From Apostichopus parvimensis (Eukaryota; Echinodermata; Holothuroidea; Aspidochirotida; Stichopodidae): 29,051 bases of DNA. Numbering within the stretch: position 1 is the stretch's first letter; each line of letters begins with the position of its first letter. Below, piece by piece: positions 19,267 to 29,051 of this stretch. The translations under genes were made by a program, and so were the position numbers. The notes beneath the pieces are model-generated. The model was not told the origin of the DNA, did not search any database, and saw only the letters and a program-made list of their open reading frames with translations. Where the stretch lies: contig KN888380.1 in the NCBI GenBank assembly GCA_000934455.1, forward strand, positions 42,579-71,629, in the 5' to 3' direction.

Positions 19267-19547
19267 TTAGTTATAAACAATGTTAAAAGCAGTAATAATC
19301 ACAGAGAAGTATCTATTTTGTTATGCATTTAAACCTAACATGGCAATATTTATGTGATAAATCAATGGATCAGTATTTTGAAATCAGAATGTCAATATAT
19401 GGATTACATCATATCAGTTGTATCAATATAACTTTGATTCTTTCTGGATAAAGGAGATTTTTCTTTGGCTCATCTTTCATGTGAGTAAATAACTAATAAG
19501 AGTCCATTAAATACATCCTCCACGATACAAGGTTGGATGTCACTTGG

Positions 19548-20486
19548 CTAAAACCAACAGAAATGTATAGCATCTCTTTTATACTCTAGGCAGGTGGTGC
19601 CTTTACGCCATTGACAAGACAAGAACCCACAAGGAATACACATGAAGTTGGAACCATGAAACAGTTTATTACATGGAGATGAAATACAGTTAATACTATC
19701 CATCGCCTTATCCAACAGTTTTGCATATGAACCTTTCAATGCAAAGCTCCAGAGAGTGGAAACCAGATAGACACATTTCAAACTATGCATTATTTGCAAG
19801 ATCATTACAAATGAAAAATGTTACAGAAGTTTATTTTATTTTGATTCGGTGTACTGTAATATGATGCTCTGTATAAAGCCAATTACTTGAGTAATATCAT
19901 TTGTATTACATGTACCACACATCATATCAAACAGCATGCAATGTCTCAGCACTATAGCCATAGTCCAGATGCCTAGAATAACTGGTTATATTTATATTAC
20001 TTATAATACAATAGTCCACATCCCAACAGGAATAGAAACTAGTGCCATGTTTTCATATGATTCATTTTGACATATTTCAACTTCCTCAAATAGGTGACAT
20101 TGGCTGGCATTAAGAAACCTTGCATAATAATAGCCCAGAATCTAATATGCAAAATAGTATACAAGTAGATTGTACTTGCAGTGAAAGTGTTGTAGGCTTA
20201 GGCTGAAGGTTAATTTTAATAAAAAATCTTAGCAACATGTTGTAACATTAAATCTGTGCCTATTGTTTTCATTCAGTCCTTCAGGTCATGATCAACTTGA
20301 TTAAACTTTACCCAATTTTCTTGAATATTCTTCACGATGTGAAATCTTTGCAGTTGCATGGTTTGGTCGCTAATTTAAAATTAGCATTAGAGTTAGTTCA
20401 ACCAGCTACTTAGGTCCTCCAATAAAAAACCCTCAATGCTATTATTGTCCACTTCTTCCAAATGTCCACTTTATAGCTGTTCAATG
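19548..20486 (-). other. probable MRPS18B 3' UTR and flank
   Basis: Sequence after the MRPS18B stop codon on the minus strand. Candidate polyadenylation signals are ATTAAA at 20220-20215, overlapping AATAAA at 19840-19830 and AATAAA at 19670-19665. A Cys-rich minus frame at 19548-19805 starts with Met but has no recognisable domain and is best read as UTR or flank. Confidence 0.5.
19830..19840 (-). terminator. candidate polyadenylation signals of MRPS18B
   Basis: Two overlapping AATAAA hexamers on the minus strand (TTTATTTTATT on the plus), about 650 bases after the stop codon. Which signal is used cannot be told; ATTAAA at 20220-20215 is closer. Confidence 0.4.
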
Positions 20487-20563
20487 TCATCTCTTTTCTG
20501 CTGGTTGTTTGTAATAATCTTTGTAGTTGTAGTGGATCTTCTGAACTTCGTAGAAGATCAATC
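20487..20563 (-). CDS. MRPS18B: MRPS18B exon 7 and stop
   Basis: Residues 186-210, GLIFYEVQKIHYNYKDYYKQ then PAEKR, and the stop TGA at 20489-20487. Acceptor CTTGTCAG. The Tyr-rich end and KQP correspond to the WYNWKQPPE stretch of the human protein; the remaining human tail is absent. Confidence 0.93.
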
Positions 20564-23500
20564 CTGACAAGGAAGAAACAAATAAGAAAAATGAGATTGT
20601 AACTGATAGCATGTGGCAGGCAATATAGGTCAGATAATCAGCTACAGCTAACATCTAACTTCAGAACGGGTTAATAGAAAACACCGGTCAACCCTAACCC
20701 TTATGTTACAGAGACAACATGAATGTTGCAAGGATTAGCTATCTCATACCGTATGATCTGGCCTTAGTGATGGCTGTTTCCAATAATTTGTGCTGTTGCT
20801 GGCAAACACCTGTGTAGAAGGTAAACAAGAAATGAACATGGCATTGATGTCAATAGTATGGTACCTTAATAAATATTCATCAGGTACTTTCTACTCATTC
20901 TCAGGTACCACTCCAACCTTATTATACATTAGTCAAGAAATAGGACAGCAGTCCTAATCATTGAGTTAAGACCACAACGAAATATCAGCTTTTACAACAC
21001 CCCTTTAGATAGTCCCTTCTAGCATCTTTCACAACAATATACTTCATGTGTCTGCTGCGGGAGGGAGGGCCTTCTCTCCGCAATTCAATACACAACATGT
21101 GGAGACGAGGGTATTTATGCAGTTCCATCACACTGGAGTGTTCAAGTTATATCAGATTATATTGTTGCGTGGTTCAGTTAACGTGGCTATGTTACCTATG
21201 GCTACCAGTTACCAGGGTGACCCACAATATGATGTCACTGTGCATGAGTCCATCGGTTCTAGCCATGGGTTCATATCAAATTTGAACATTCTTGTTTATA
21301 TATTGTTTTTGGCAATTATCTAGGTATTACATCTTGGTTTATTTATTCATCGAATCTGGAATCCCTATTAATTCTAATAAAATGGGTGAAAACTTGTTGT
21401 TTTCCTGTATAAATATCTAGAAACAAGAAATACAAGACAAAACATGGAATGCTTACCAGTTACACTATCTGAATATATCTCCCAAGAGTGAGGACAAATA
21501 AACTGGTCTAAAAGTTGAGTATTCTGTGAAAAAAAAAGAAAGAAAGATGAAAACGATATTTTTTGCGTGAATTTTGCAAATCAATAGACAATAGAGAAAG
21601 GTAGGTCGACGGTCGTATATGCAAAGTAGGAAACAACCATACGTGACTGCAACATAGTAACGAACAATAGGGAACTGAAGCACAATAGAGACTTAGTGGG
21701 AAATAACTGTATTGAACTCCAAGTACATGAGGAATCAACAATAGGTAGGTGAAGCACTATAGAAATTACAATAGGTAATTGAAGCATACTAAGAATAAAA
21801 CAATAGGTACTGAAGCAAGAAGAAAAATCAATAGGCAACTGAAGCGAAAAAAGGCAATGAAGCATTATAGAAAACAATAGGTAACTGAAGGATACTAAGA
21901 AGAAAACAATAGGTAACTGAAGCAATGTAGAAAACACAATAGGTAACTGAAGCATACTAAGAAGAGAACAATAGGCAACTGAATCATAGTAGAAACAATG
22001 CGTAACTGAACCTTAGTAAGACATAACAGTATTTTATTCCAGCACACGAAGTATCGACAATAGGAAAGTAAAGCATAGTAGAAGACAATAGGGATCTGAA
22101 GCATAGTAAGAAAAGACAATGCATATCTGAAGCATAGGAGAAAACAGTACTAGCCTACTAGGTATGTCAACCACCGGTCAGCAACCAGCCATAGACAAGA
22201 ATCAACAGTCATTGAACTTGGTTTATCAATTTAACTAGAGGATACGTAATAGAATGTACCTCTGTGCAGAAGTGTACAGAAAAATAAAGAGGCAAAGGTA
22301 CTGTACCCTATAATCAACAACTAAGTTCTCGTCGCGGCATATCGGACATGCATTGGAAGTTACTTTTCGGTGTTCGTCATTCCCTCTCTGTGGAAAAGAA
22401 TAAGTAAGATTAGATCAACATAGCACCACGCTAAGTGGTGAATAATCAAGCAACTAGATTTCAAGAGTGCATTGCAGGTTATAATACATAATATGTACTT
22501 GGGTATCTACATTCAGACATGAAATAGATACTCTTAAGGTTGATTATTCTATTCACTAATTCATAATTAGCAAGTTGGAATACTCACTATGCATCTTTTT
22601 CTTGTTTTCTGTGAAAAAGAAAACAGAAAACATGAAGAAGTTTTTGTAAATTATCTATGAAGGTTCTTGCAAATCAACATCATAGAAAAGATGGTGATGC
22701 CATCCACAGGCAGGACCCACACCTGCCAAACCCCCCCCCCCCCCCCCCACCCCTGTCACTCACACAGCCATTCTCTTCAGTTTAAAACAACAACTACTTC
22801 TTTGGGTTTCATACCATTGTGCATATGCTAACAAAATATATATCTAAACTTTACAAAGAATACAAGTTTTACAACTTTACTCATTCCATGTAATTTTGAA
22901 TAAAAAAAATATATCTTAATACAGCAAGGGTTAACAATTTAAATGATAGTGACACTGATCTATTTTTCCTTCTACATAACAATGTTTAACATGAAATATG
23001 TCATACTTGAAAGGTCCGATAGCCTAGGCTTTACAAGACATCAATCTGTATTCCTTACCGCTGGTGGTACTTGTCCCTTGAAGTTTCTCTTGTAGTTGGC
23101 CCAGACTGGTTTATTTTGGTATCTCTCTTTATAGTCTGAAAGAACAGAAGGAGAGATTGTAACTTCCTGAGGTATATATATATTTGAAATTGTAGTGAGT
23201 TGGAAAATCCAGAACAGCGAAGAAACTTCCAGCTTTCACCGGGATTCAAACCCGGGCCTCCCGCTTTATATGCGGACACCATAACCACTAGGCTATGGAC
23301 GCTGATTGTATGTCCAGAGGTTTGAAACCGGTAAGGAAGAACGTAATTCCACTGTAGGCATTTGTCACCTGTATCGAACAATACTGGTCAGTTCTGTTTT
23401 GGTGTCATTTTTGCTAATATATATATATAGATATATATACCTCCATTCATTGAAACTAAGGTTAATGTCGGTTAGAAGTCTTATATTAACAGATCCCTAG

Positions 23501-25004
23501 TTCAAGACAGCAGATTTTTCAATAAAATTACTCATAGAAGGATTAATTGCTCACCTTCACTGTTTAAGTAGCCTTTAGCTCTATGAAGCTCTTCGTCAGT
23601 AAGGTCAGAACTTGTCCGGACTGGTGAGCTGGTATGATACGAATTACATGTTGCTACATCTCCAATGGGTTGCTGTGGAAATTTTGGTTGGCATATCTGA
23701 AAATAAAAGAACATACAATAAATGTTTAAATTAAAATTGATTGGACCCAAATAAGGTTCAATGGTATTTATAGTGTACCAAATGTTAGCTGAAACAATGC
23801 GGCAGGGGGGTTGAGCGTTGAATTGATGGTTCCCCTGTTCTTTGGAAACTTTCTCTTCCATATGGTGTGAGAATGCCTTCTTTGGAACTTTTCTGGGTGT
23901 TCAAGCTTGTGAGAGTGTCAGGTGCTACAGTCCTGATGGTCCAATTAGGGGACCCGGGAAAAATAGCAAGGTTCCTACGAAATATGTGATAAAGAAAAAA
24001 CTAAGAAACATCAGTTTTGTATTTTGAGACACTTTCGTGGATTATTTCACCAATTTAGCGGAATTGTACAGTACACTTCATTGCATGCTTGAAGTTAGGA
24101 AATTTCGCCCTGTTTTGCATAGCTCCCAACTCTTGAGAAGGCAAATGCGGGTCCATGCCACGAATCGCCGTCCTGGGGGAGGGGTATAAGGGGAGGGGGT
24201 GGATTTTTTTTGGAATCCTGGTGATGCCTACATGTAGAATGGTGGCACTTAGAAAGGCTTTTGTCACCCACTATTTTCTGAGAAATATGCATTTTTTTGT
24301 GTGTAACATCAATAAATTGAGTAGTAGGTGATAATTCATTGCTTGCCCCAATGAAAAGAAATATAGGTTAATTTGAGGTTCAAATGATGCTGTAAAGGAG
24401 TTTTTATACTCTATTATGCTAAATGCTAAAGAAATGATGGTTGCCAAGTCAAAATTTGATGCAATATTTTAAATGTATACTTGACAATTACAATGCGGGT
24501 TTTTCGGACGCTTGCGCGGGTCAGCGGGTTTTGTGCATTCTGACTCCCCACCTTTACAAGTGTAGGCTAAATTATCTCTTTTTACCGCAGAATTAAACAA
24601 CTTAGCACAATCAGGTAGATCATCATTACCAATATCCTTTTACACAATAAAATGCCCTTACTATCGCGTATTTACCAGATGCAATCATACTTTCTATGAA
24701 TGATGTAGTAATACTTATAGCATTTATGCCTACGCCAATAATAATAATACCATTTTACTTATACTAGGCCTAAGTTATACTATCTAGGCCTAGGCTAGTA
24801 TAAATAATCTATCGTGTTATAAAAACGCTCCAATTCGAATATTCTCTGCGTAGAATTATCTGCGTGGACATTTACCAACAACGGCCGATGAATCCAGGAG
24901 GTGTAACCAACTCCTTTCCAAATCGGGATCATACGTGCCGACATTAAAAGATGGAATTGCTGGACTGATTTCTGAGCAGCATACCTTCCCAAGGGCGCAG
25001 CCAT
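20487..25004 (-). CDS. MRPS18B: Mitochondrial ribosomal protein S18b (mS40), 7 exons
   Basis: Coding exons on the minus strand are 25004-24876, 23696-23555, 23135-23059, 22387-22307, 21523-21457, 20809-20750 and 20563-20487. All borders are AG/GT and the phases agree, giving 210 residues. The protein belongs to the small subunit of the mitochondrial ribosome. YLNSEDYKERYQNKPVWANY closely resembles human [35 protein letters not shown] with QLLDQFICPH corresponds to PCPICRDHKLHVDFR with KLLEQFVCAH, including the CPIC zinc-type cysteines at 130 and 133. GVCQQQHKLLETAITKARSYG matches [21 protein letters not shown]. The basic N-terminus with few acidic residues suits a mitochondrial targeting peptide. 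The C-terminus is about 50 residues shorter than in human. The comparison is from memory of the human protein; MRPS18A and MRPS18C fit less well. Confidence 0.96.
20750..20809 (-). CDS. MRPS18B: MRPS18B exon 6
   Basis: 60 nt, phase 1-1, residues 166-185: GVCQQQHKLLETAITKARSY, an RNA-contacting basic helix in the family. Acceptor CTACACAG, donor TACG|gtatga. Confidence 0.95.
20810..21456 (-). other. MRPS18B intron, featureless
   Basis: 647-bp intron. Two overlapping plus-strand frames at 21046-21323 have no recognisable domain or splice context. Nothing else is seen. Confidence 0.65.
21457..21523 (-). CDS. MRPS18B: MRPS18B exon 5
   Basis: Residues 144-165 plus the first base of Gly166: NTQLLDQFICPHSWEIYSDS. 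The Cys-x-His follows the family pattern. The acceptor lies behind a T run and ends TTTCACAG; the donor is ACTG|gtaagc. Confidence 0.94.
21580..22145 (-). repeat. degenerate 28-30 bp array in MRPS18B intron
   Basis: About 16-18 worn units whose plus-strand core is ACAATAGGTAACTGAAGCATAGTAAGAA. On the transcribed minus strand each unit reads roughly TTTTCTACTATGCTTCAGTTACCTATTG, a pyrimidine-rich stretch followed by CAG. The array ends about 57 bp before the true acceptor of exon 5. Minus-strand open frames rich in LQLPIV are repeat translations. Confidence 0.88.
22307..22387 (-). CDS. MRPS18B: MRPS18B exon 4: CPIC motif
   Basis: 27 codons, phase 0-0, residues 117-143. It contains [15 protein letters not shown] with the first zinc-type cysteine pair. 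Acceptor TTCCACAG, donor AGG|gtacag. Confidence 0.95.
22388..23058 (-). other. MRPS18B intron with C homopolymer
   Basis: 671-bp intron with a run of about 18 C at 22731-22748. No coding signal on either strand. Confidence 0.7.
23059..23135 (-). CDS. MRPS18B: MRPS18B exon 3
   Basis: Residues 91-116: YKERYQNKPVWANYKRNFKG then QVPPA, the most conserved block against the human protein. Acceptor CTTTCAG, donor GCG|gtaagg, leaving phase 0. Confidence 0.95.
23165..23305 (-). mobile_element. tRNA-derived SINE in MRPS18B intron
   Basis: On the minus strand, TAGCCTAGTGG near 23294-23284 is a perfect A box and GGTTTGAATCCC near 23251-23240 a B box with one change. Between them CCGC-loop-GCGG forms an anticodon-like arm and GCCCGGG..CCCGG a T-arm. 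The ends that should pair as an acceptor stem do not. A unique body follows (GCTGGAAGTTTCTTCGCTG) and it ends in an alternating TA tail at 23173-23184. The family is not recognised. Confidence 0.82.
23555..23696 (-). CDS. MRPS18B: MRPS18B exon 2
   Basis: Residues 44-90 plus the first base of Asp91. Acceptor TTATTTTCAG, donor GAAG|gtgagc. It encodes a weakly conserved Ser/Thr-rich linker, then DLTDEELHRAKGYLNSE, the start of the conserved region. Confidence 0.92.
23697..24875 (-). other. MRPS18B first intron
   Basis: 1,179-bp intron. It contains G-rich runs at 24175-24200 with flanking sequence that may be a worn interspersed repeat (about 24100-24300). Frames at 23842-24027 and 24055-24292 show no domain. 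Confidence 0.6.
24876..25004 (-). CDS. MRPS18B: MRPS18B exon 1: targeting peptide
   Basis: 43 codons from ATG in a good context (AACAAAATGG) to TTG|gtaaat, phase 0. MAAPLGRYAAQKSVQQFHLL has basic but no acidic residues. An internal GGAAG|gtatgc near the start also looks like a donor, but using it would leave only eight codons. Confidence 0.88.
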
Positions 25005-25007
25005 TTT
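25000..25007 (-). promoter_or_regulatory. YY1-like element over the MRPS18B start codon
   Basis: The plus strand reads GCCATTTT, the YY1 core GCCATNTT, overlapping the initiator ATG (AAAATGGC on the minus strand). YY1 sites over the 5' end are common for mitochondrial and ribosomal genes in animals. That it acts here is inferred. Confidence 0.45.
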
Positions 25008-25008
25008 G

Positions 25009-25056
25009 TTAATTACTGAAACTAGTGTAATTTTTTAGCAGAGTACAAGTCATCAT
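25009..25056 (-). promoter_or_regulatory. possible upstream ORF of MRPS18B
   Basis: A 15-codon frame, MMTCTLLKNYTSFSN, ends in TAA four bases before the MRPS18B ATG. It matters only if transcription starts above 25056, which the sequence does not show. Confidence 0.3.
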
Positions 25057-26140
25057 TTTGTTGCATTAATAATCAAATTAAATTCTTTGTGACAACTGGA
25101 ACCTTATAAAACTATTTAAACACTGAGAAATTTGTCACATTATCCTATTTTTATGACAAAAATTTAAAAGATATGGGCTCTATTTTTATAGTTGGGAACA
25201 TACACATGGACATGCGCCATAGAGTTCTCATAGCCTGCTCTATGACATCACGGTATTAATTTCTGTGTAGGACATGCGCATATAGGTTTGACCTACCTTG
25301 GTACGATGCCAACATTCAGGAGTACCCGGATGTTCCATCTCCGCGTTGAGGAATTCCTACACTGTTCATACTGTGTACGTGTAACCGTGCATAGACTGCA
25401 TGCTGGCAGTGCTACTGCTTATATCGATCCACGTAACGTTAAGCTTGCATTACAGAGCTGGGCTGGCATGGCGTTGTAGCTAAAGTAGAAGTGTGTGTCT
25501 TTGCAATAAAAATTTTCCCAATTTTCATTGTTAATACTCTTATAAGGGTTACAGTGTACGATATCCAAACTAAAGGATGTCACAGTAGGAGGAAAATTTC
25601 TAAATGAAGGATAATTTTCGAAGATATTCAAGAAATAGAAATTTCAATGCAGGCATCTCGAAGTTCTCAAGCTGATACAGTAACACATGGCACACTAGCT
25701 TACAGTACGTAGGGTTTGTAGTATTGCACTGCGATAAGATGTTGGGCGAGGCGTTATTTGTCTGTCATTTTCGTAATAATCAGAAAGGTTAGGCCTTAGC
25801 CGACATCATATAAAGATCAAAGACAATTGCAGGAATATAAAATTTCAACCAGCGAGTACTGTTGGGCTCGGATGACCAGGCAATCGCAATAAATGTAAGT
25901 GATACTGATATTCAGTATGGACAGTTGCTATATATTAACGTTATATATTCTACATGCCCACATGGTGGGTGTGATATGGACAGCGTTTGGACGTTGTACC
26001 ATGATATTCAGTACGTTCGTCGTCGTTTGGTGAAAATTTTGAATTTGATATCTTTCTTGCAACATTTCGTTGTATCCATTTTTCCTTAGGATCGATAAAA
26101 GGTAAGGTAATTACAGCTATTTCTTTCTTTGCATTCAAAT
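25057..26140. other. upstream region of MRPS18B
   Basis: No coding gene is supported. A plus-strand frame at 25288-25479 has no recognisable domain. A good donor-like AAAT|gtaagtga lies at 25894-25902 and could end a 5' UTR exon of a plus-strand gene. Confidence 0.5.
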
Positions 26141-26141
26141 C

Positions 26142-26252
26142 AAGATGGCCGCTGTTGTAGAAAATTCCCGGGTTTGGCTATCCAGTGATATGAATATTCA
26201 ATACGTGTTAAAGTCAGCGTACAGCCAATCAGATCAAAGAAAAGGGCCTTAA
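26142..26252 (+). promoter_or_regulatory. YY1/CCAAT patch, possible promoter or first exon
   Basis: AAGATGGCCGC at 26142-26152 is close to the YY1 consensus AAGATGGCGGC, and AGCCAATCAG near 26223 is a full CCAAT box. The ATG at 26145 opens a frame of 35 codons (MAAVVENSRVWLSSDMNIQY and more) ending at 26252. The frame resembles no family I know, so this may be promoter DNA or the start of an unrecognised gene. Confidence 0.35.
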
Positions 26253-28180
26253 CTTTACACCAATTACAAGTTCGGGAAGTTTTGAACGTAAATCATGTGA
26301 TTGTAATATGCTTTTAAATATGTTAAGTTAACCATTGTTGTCTGTTGGATATCAGCTGTAATTTTAAAAAGATAAGCATAAAACTATATTACAATCTTGC
26401 AATGAAGATTGGTAGTCAAAATGACCAAAGTTCTTATCAAATATTTGTCTAAAATTGTTCAACCTTGATCATGTTTGTGAAGGTTGGCAAATAGGCGGCT
26501 ACTTTGTAGTTTTGCCATAGTAGTTGACAATGTCTTGTGTGAGTGGAGTTGTCATGTCCTCAGTGGCTTGGCCATGGGGTGGGGTAAGAGGGAGGGGGAT
26601 ATAAACCCATGACAAATTGGCTTCCCCCCCCCCCCCCCCCAAAAAAAAGCAAAGTGGCAGAACTCAGTTTTTGAGACAAATAGTTTCTGCCCCATGGGAA
26701 GCTTTTTGCCCCACCGAGAAGAAATCTAGCTATGCACCTGGTTGTTTTATAGTTCTAATTTAAGGTGGCCATATCTTTTTAATAGAAACCTGGAACAAAT
26801 GTTGAAGGTGGATTGTGTGACATGGGGGAGAGGTCAATGGGGAGGGGGCTCCCCTCCCTTTGAGAAATTTTTGTATTTCTGGAGGTCCTCAGATGCAATA
26901 TGGTGATACCTTTTGCCAGTTTTAAAGTAAATGTTATTTTTAGAGTTTTTAGAGTTATTCTTTTGTGGTATTGTGATAAAATGAAGTAACATATTTTGCA
27001 CTTAGTACTTCATGGTTTGTTTCTTGCCATAAGTTTGATAGATTTTGGAATATTTTCCGAAGAATGTAGTATCATTTATTTATTGCCGGGCCGGTGCGGT
27101 ATTTGCTATTCAGACAATCTAGTCTGGTAGTCTGGTAGGCCTAGTGAAATCGAATCATTGGAATCAGGGACTGTCCCCGAAAATTGCAGACATCTGGTCA
27201 CCTAATTCTAGTTGTATTACCATCCAGAAAATAATAGTGGTTTTAGACAGTTTATGATCAGGGATGACTTTATAGGTCGAACTAGAATAGACAAACTTGT
27301 TTAAGTTACTATGAATTATTCTTAAAATTTGATCACTCATTTTGTGGAAGTGTGGAGTTCAGAGTGTATCTTAGATGTATATTGTACAGTATGCACCATA
27401 TATGGTTAATTACAAGACAGCCTTTCCAATATTGGTGGACATATAAAAAAAAAAAATCTGGTCTGAAAGGAAACAGTATTACAAATAGATGGTATCGGTT
27501 TATGGAGCTCTGATTGATATCAACGTCACAAATGATTAATTATTCTTGTAATATGTAGAATACATGTTTCCATCAGTACCTCATAGATTTATACTTACAT
27601 TGTTGATTTCCTTTTGATGCGACTTTAAAGAGCTGCACTTTTTATGGTACTTATATGTATACAAATATATTTTGGTAAGTGCAAAATGCAAATGAGAATT
27701 TATCGGTGACATTACTGAACTTGTTGACTATGATGTAGGCTTTTGGGTATCATGTATGACATTCCATGTAGGATGTTGAAGCGCCCAATACTGTTTCAAA
27801 GGCTATGAATTTGTTTCCTGCAAAGAAACCGCTATTGGATTCCATATTTTTGATATAGTTTACATGTACATCTTTTTCACTTTCATATTTTGCATTGTAC
27901 TTTGCTTTGGTGAAAAAATAATCTCCTGTGTAGTGTAAGTCTTGAGAAGTTAAGAAATACTGTAAATGATGCAGAGATCTATGTTAAAATGTCTATTTAT
28001 CTCCTAATGCATTATGTGTTAATGTTGGTACAGAACTACAGGCAACCTACAAAAGCAGACTGAAATAAGCTTGTCATAATTTGTATATATTAAACTATGT
28101 ACAGTAAATATCCATGCTTCCATTTCTAAGTTAGGCTGTAGATTTCTAGGGCCACAACAACACTTGAATGATCTCGCCAT
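26253..28180. other. non-coding, AT-rich
   Basis: No open frame of note. A segment at about 26560-26745 with C18/A8 runs, CCATGGGG and CCCCATGGG in opposite orientation and CTAGCTATGCACCTGG looks like a worn interspersed repeat. Otherwise I see nothing. Confidence 0.55.
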
Positions 28181-28183
28181 CGA

Positions 28184-28498
28184 CTATTATACAACATCTA
28201 ATTATATTCCGGCCATTTGATTGGTCAGTTGCTCGTTGATTGCATGCAAAAATCCGCTCTATTGCACGCTATGAAATAGAACCGTGCAATATACTTTTGG
28301 ATAGCACTTTTTTCAATGGTAAGAGAGCAGAGACTCCTGTCTGTTCAAAACAATCTGTTGCATGAGTGCATTTTACATCCAATTATATCCAAATTTGAAG
28401 GTGTTGTATAAAACAAATAATGAATGGTTTCCATTCGTGCAATAGTCTTTCAACTCATGAAATATTTGCACTATTGCACTCATAACCATTCATTATGT
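28184..28498. mobile_element. foldback/MITE-like segment
   Basis: TTATACAACATC at about 28187 is matched in inverse by GGTGTTGTATAA at about 28400, like terminal inverted repeats 210 bp apart. Next to it AATAATGAATGGTT...TGCAATAGT (28416-28450) is mirrored by ACTATTGCA...AACCATTCATTAT (28470-28496), making a long imperfect hairpin. No transposase is present. The family is unknown and the boundaries are uncertain. Confidence 0.5.
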
Positions 28499-29051
28499 GT
28501 ATACTGTACGTCAAAAAGTCCCAAATCATTAAATTGTTAAAACTTCAGGTCTTCCATTTTTAGACCAAAGACACTTAATGTTAAAGTTTAGTGACCTCTG
28601 CCTAAGTCTTTCTTAATATAAATTGTAACAGTACTTATCACCATGAATGGTTAGTCAAGGTTTTTAGCAAGCACTTAGCATTTGTATAATTGAACGAACG
28701 TTGGAGGAGCGAATCATTTGAAAACTTGTATAATGTATGCAGGGAATAATTTAGTGTTCACATGCTGTGTACATAGCATTTTGACAACTCCAATTTTATC
28801 ACTTATAAAATAATGGTTCATGTGTAACAAAGCACTATATATACGTCTTTGAGTCTACAAAGCAATTTGACCAATTTTGCTATGTAGTATTAGATAAATT
28901 ACTTCCTGGTACGTATCGGATGACAGAAAACGTTCGTCTAAAAGATTTGCAAAAAATCTGAACAGATTGCTTCGTAGAAAATGCTCTATGTGTAATCCCC
29001 CGGTGATCAGAGAGGTGGTCCCGACCCACTCCTCGCATGAAATATCTTAAC
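28499..29051. other. window end, no gene recognised
   Basis: AT-rich. A plus-strand frame without start codon runs from about 28897 to 29050 (it includes RKRSSKRFAKNLNRLLRRKC) and could be the end of an exon, but it lacks a pyrimidine tract and resembles no family. Confidence 0.4.

Noticed and set aside
18940-19332. 130-residue plus-strand frame with repeated MTQT..TEQSHGLT
   Set aside because: It translates the 70-bp triplet repeat. There is no domain and no splice or start context.
19548-19805. Cys-rich 85-residue minus-strand frame
   Set aside because: No recognisable zinc pattern. It lies where the MRPS18B 3' UTR is expected.
23225-23300. Functional tRNA gene on the minus strand
   Set aside because: The A and B boxes are good but the acceptor stem does not pair and a SINE-like body and TA tail follow.
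28897-29050. Basic frame at the window end as an exon
   Set aside because: No start, weak acceptor context and no family match. It cannot be judged without sequence beyond the window.

Overview
The window is animal nuclear DNA. It holds split genes with GT..AG introns, AT-rich introns, tRNA-derived SINE-like copies and many minisatellites. Both genes are typical of metazoans. The base composition, short introns and repeat style suit a marine invertebrate deuterostome, with an echinoderm the best guess, but nothing visible fixes the species.

Plus strand, 561-12894: the 3' part of a crumbs homologue, a transmembrane apical-polarity protein. Fifteen exons join in consistent phase and encode about 1,530 residues. 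The order is EGF repeats, LamG1, EGF, LamG2, EGF, LamG3, about 15 more EGF repeats, one transmembrane helix and a 36-residue cytoplasmic tail ending ERLV. The signal peptide and the first EGF repeats lie upstream of base 1. The tail keeps the Gly, Tyr, Pro and Glu anchors of the Crumbs juxtamembrane motif but lacks its usual threonines.

12895-20486: the interval between the two convergent genes. It is packed with tandem repeats: a 45-bp array whose first unit includes the crumbs stop codon, an 18-bp palindromic array, a roughly 120-bp repeat, a 59-bp array of 11 units and a roughly 70-bp triplet. I see no convincing protein-coding gene there. Both 3' UTRs must lie partly in this interval.

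Minus strand, 25004-20487: a complete seven-exon MRPS18B gene (mS40, mitochondrial small ribosomal subunit), 210 residues. Its introns carry a tRNA-derived SINE and a degenerate 30-bp repeat rich in acceptor-like motifs.

25005-29051: mostly non-coding. A YY1-like and CCAAT-bearing patch near 26.14 kb could be a promoter or first exon of a neighbouring gene, and a foldback, MITE-like segment lies at 28.18-28.50 kb.

The two genes have no known shared pathway. One organises apical epithelial membrane and the other is mitochondrial translation machinery. The most interesting features are in crumbs: a tail without the phosphorylatable threonines, a dibasic cleavage-like site in LamG1, a stop codon inside a minisatellite unit, and an in-frame duplicated exon fragment in an intron.
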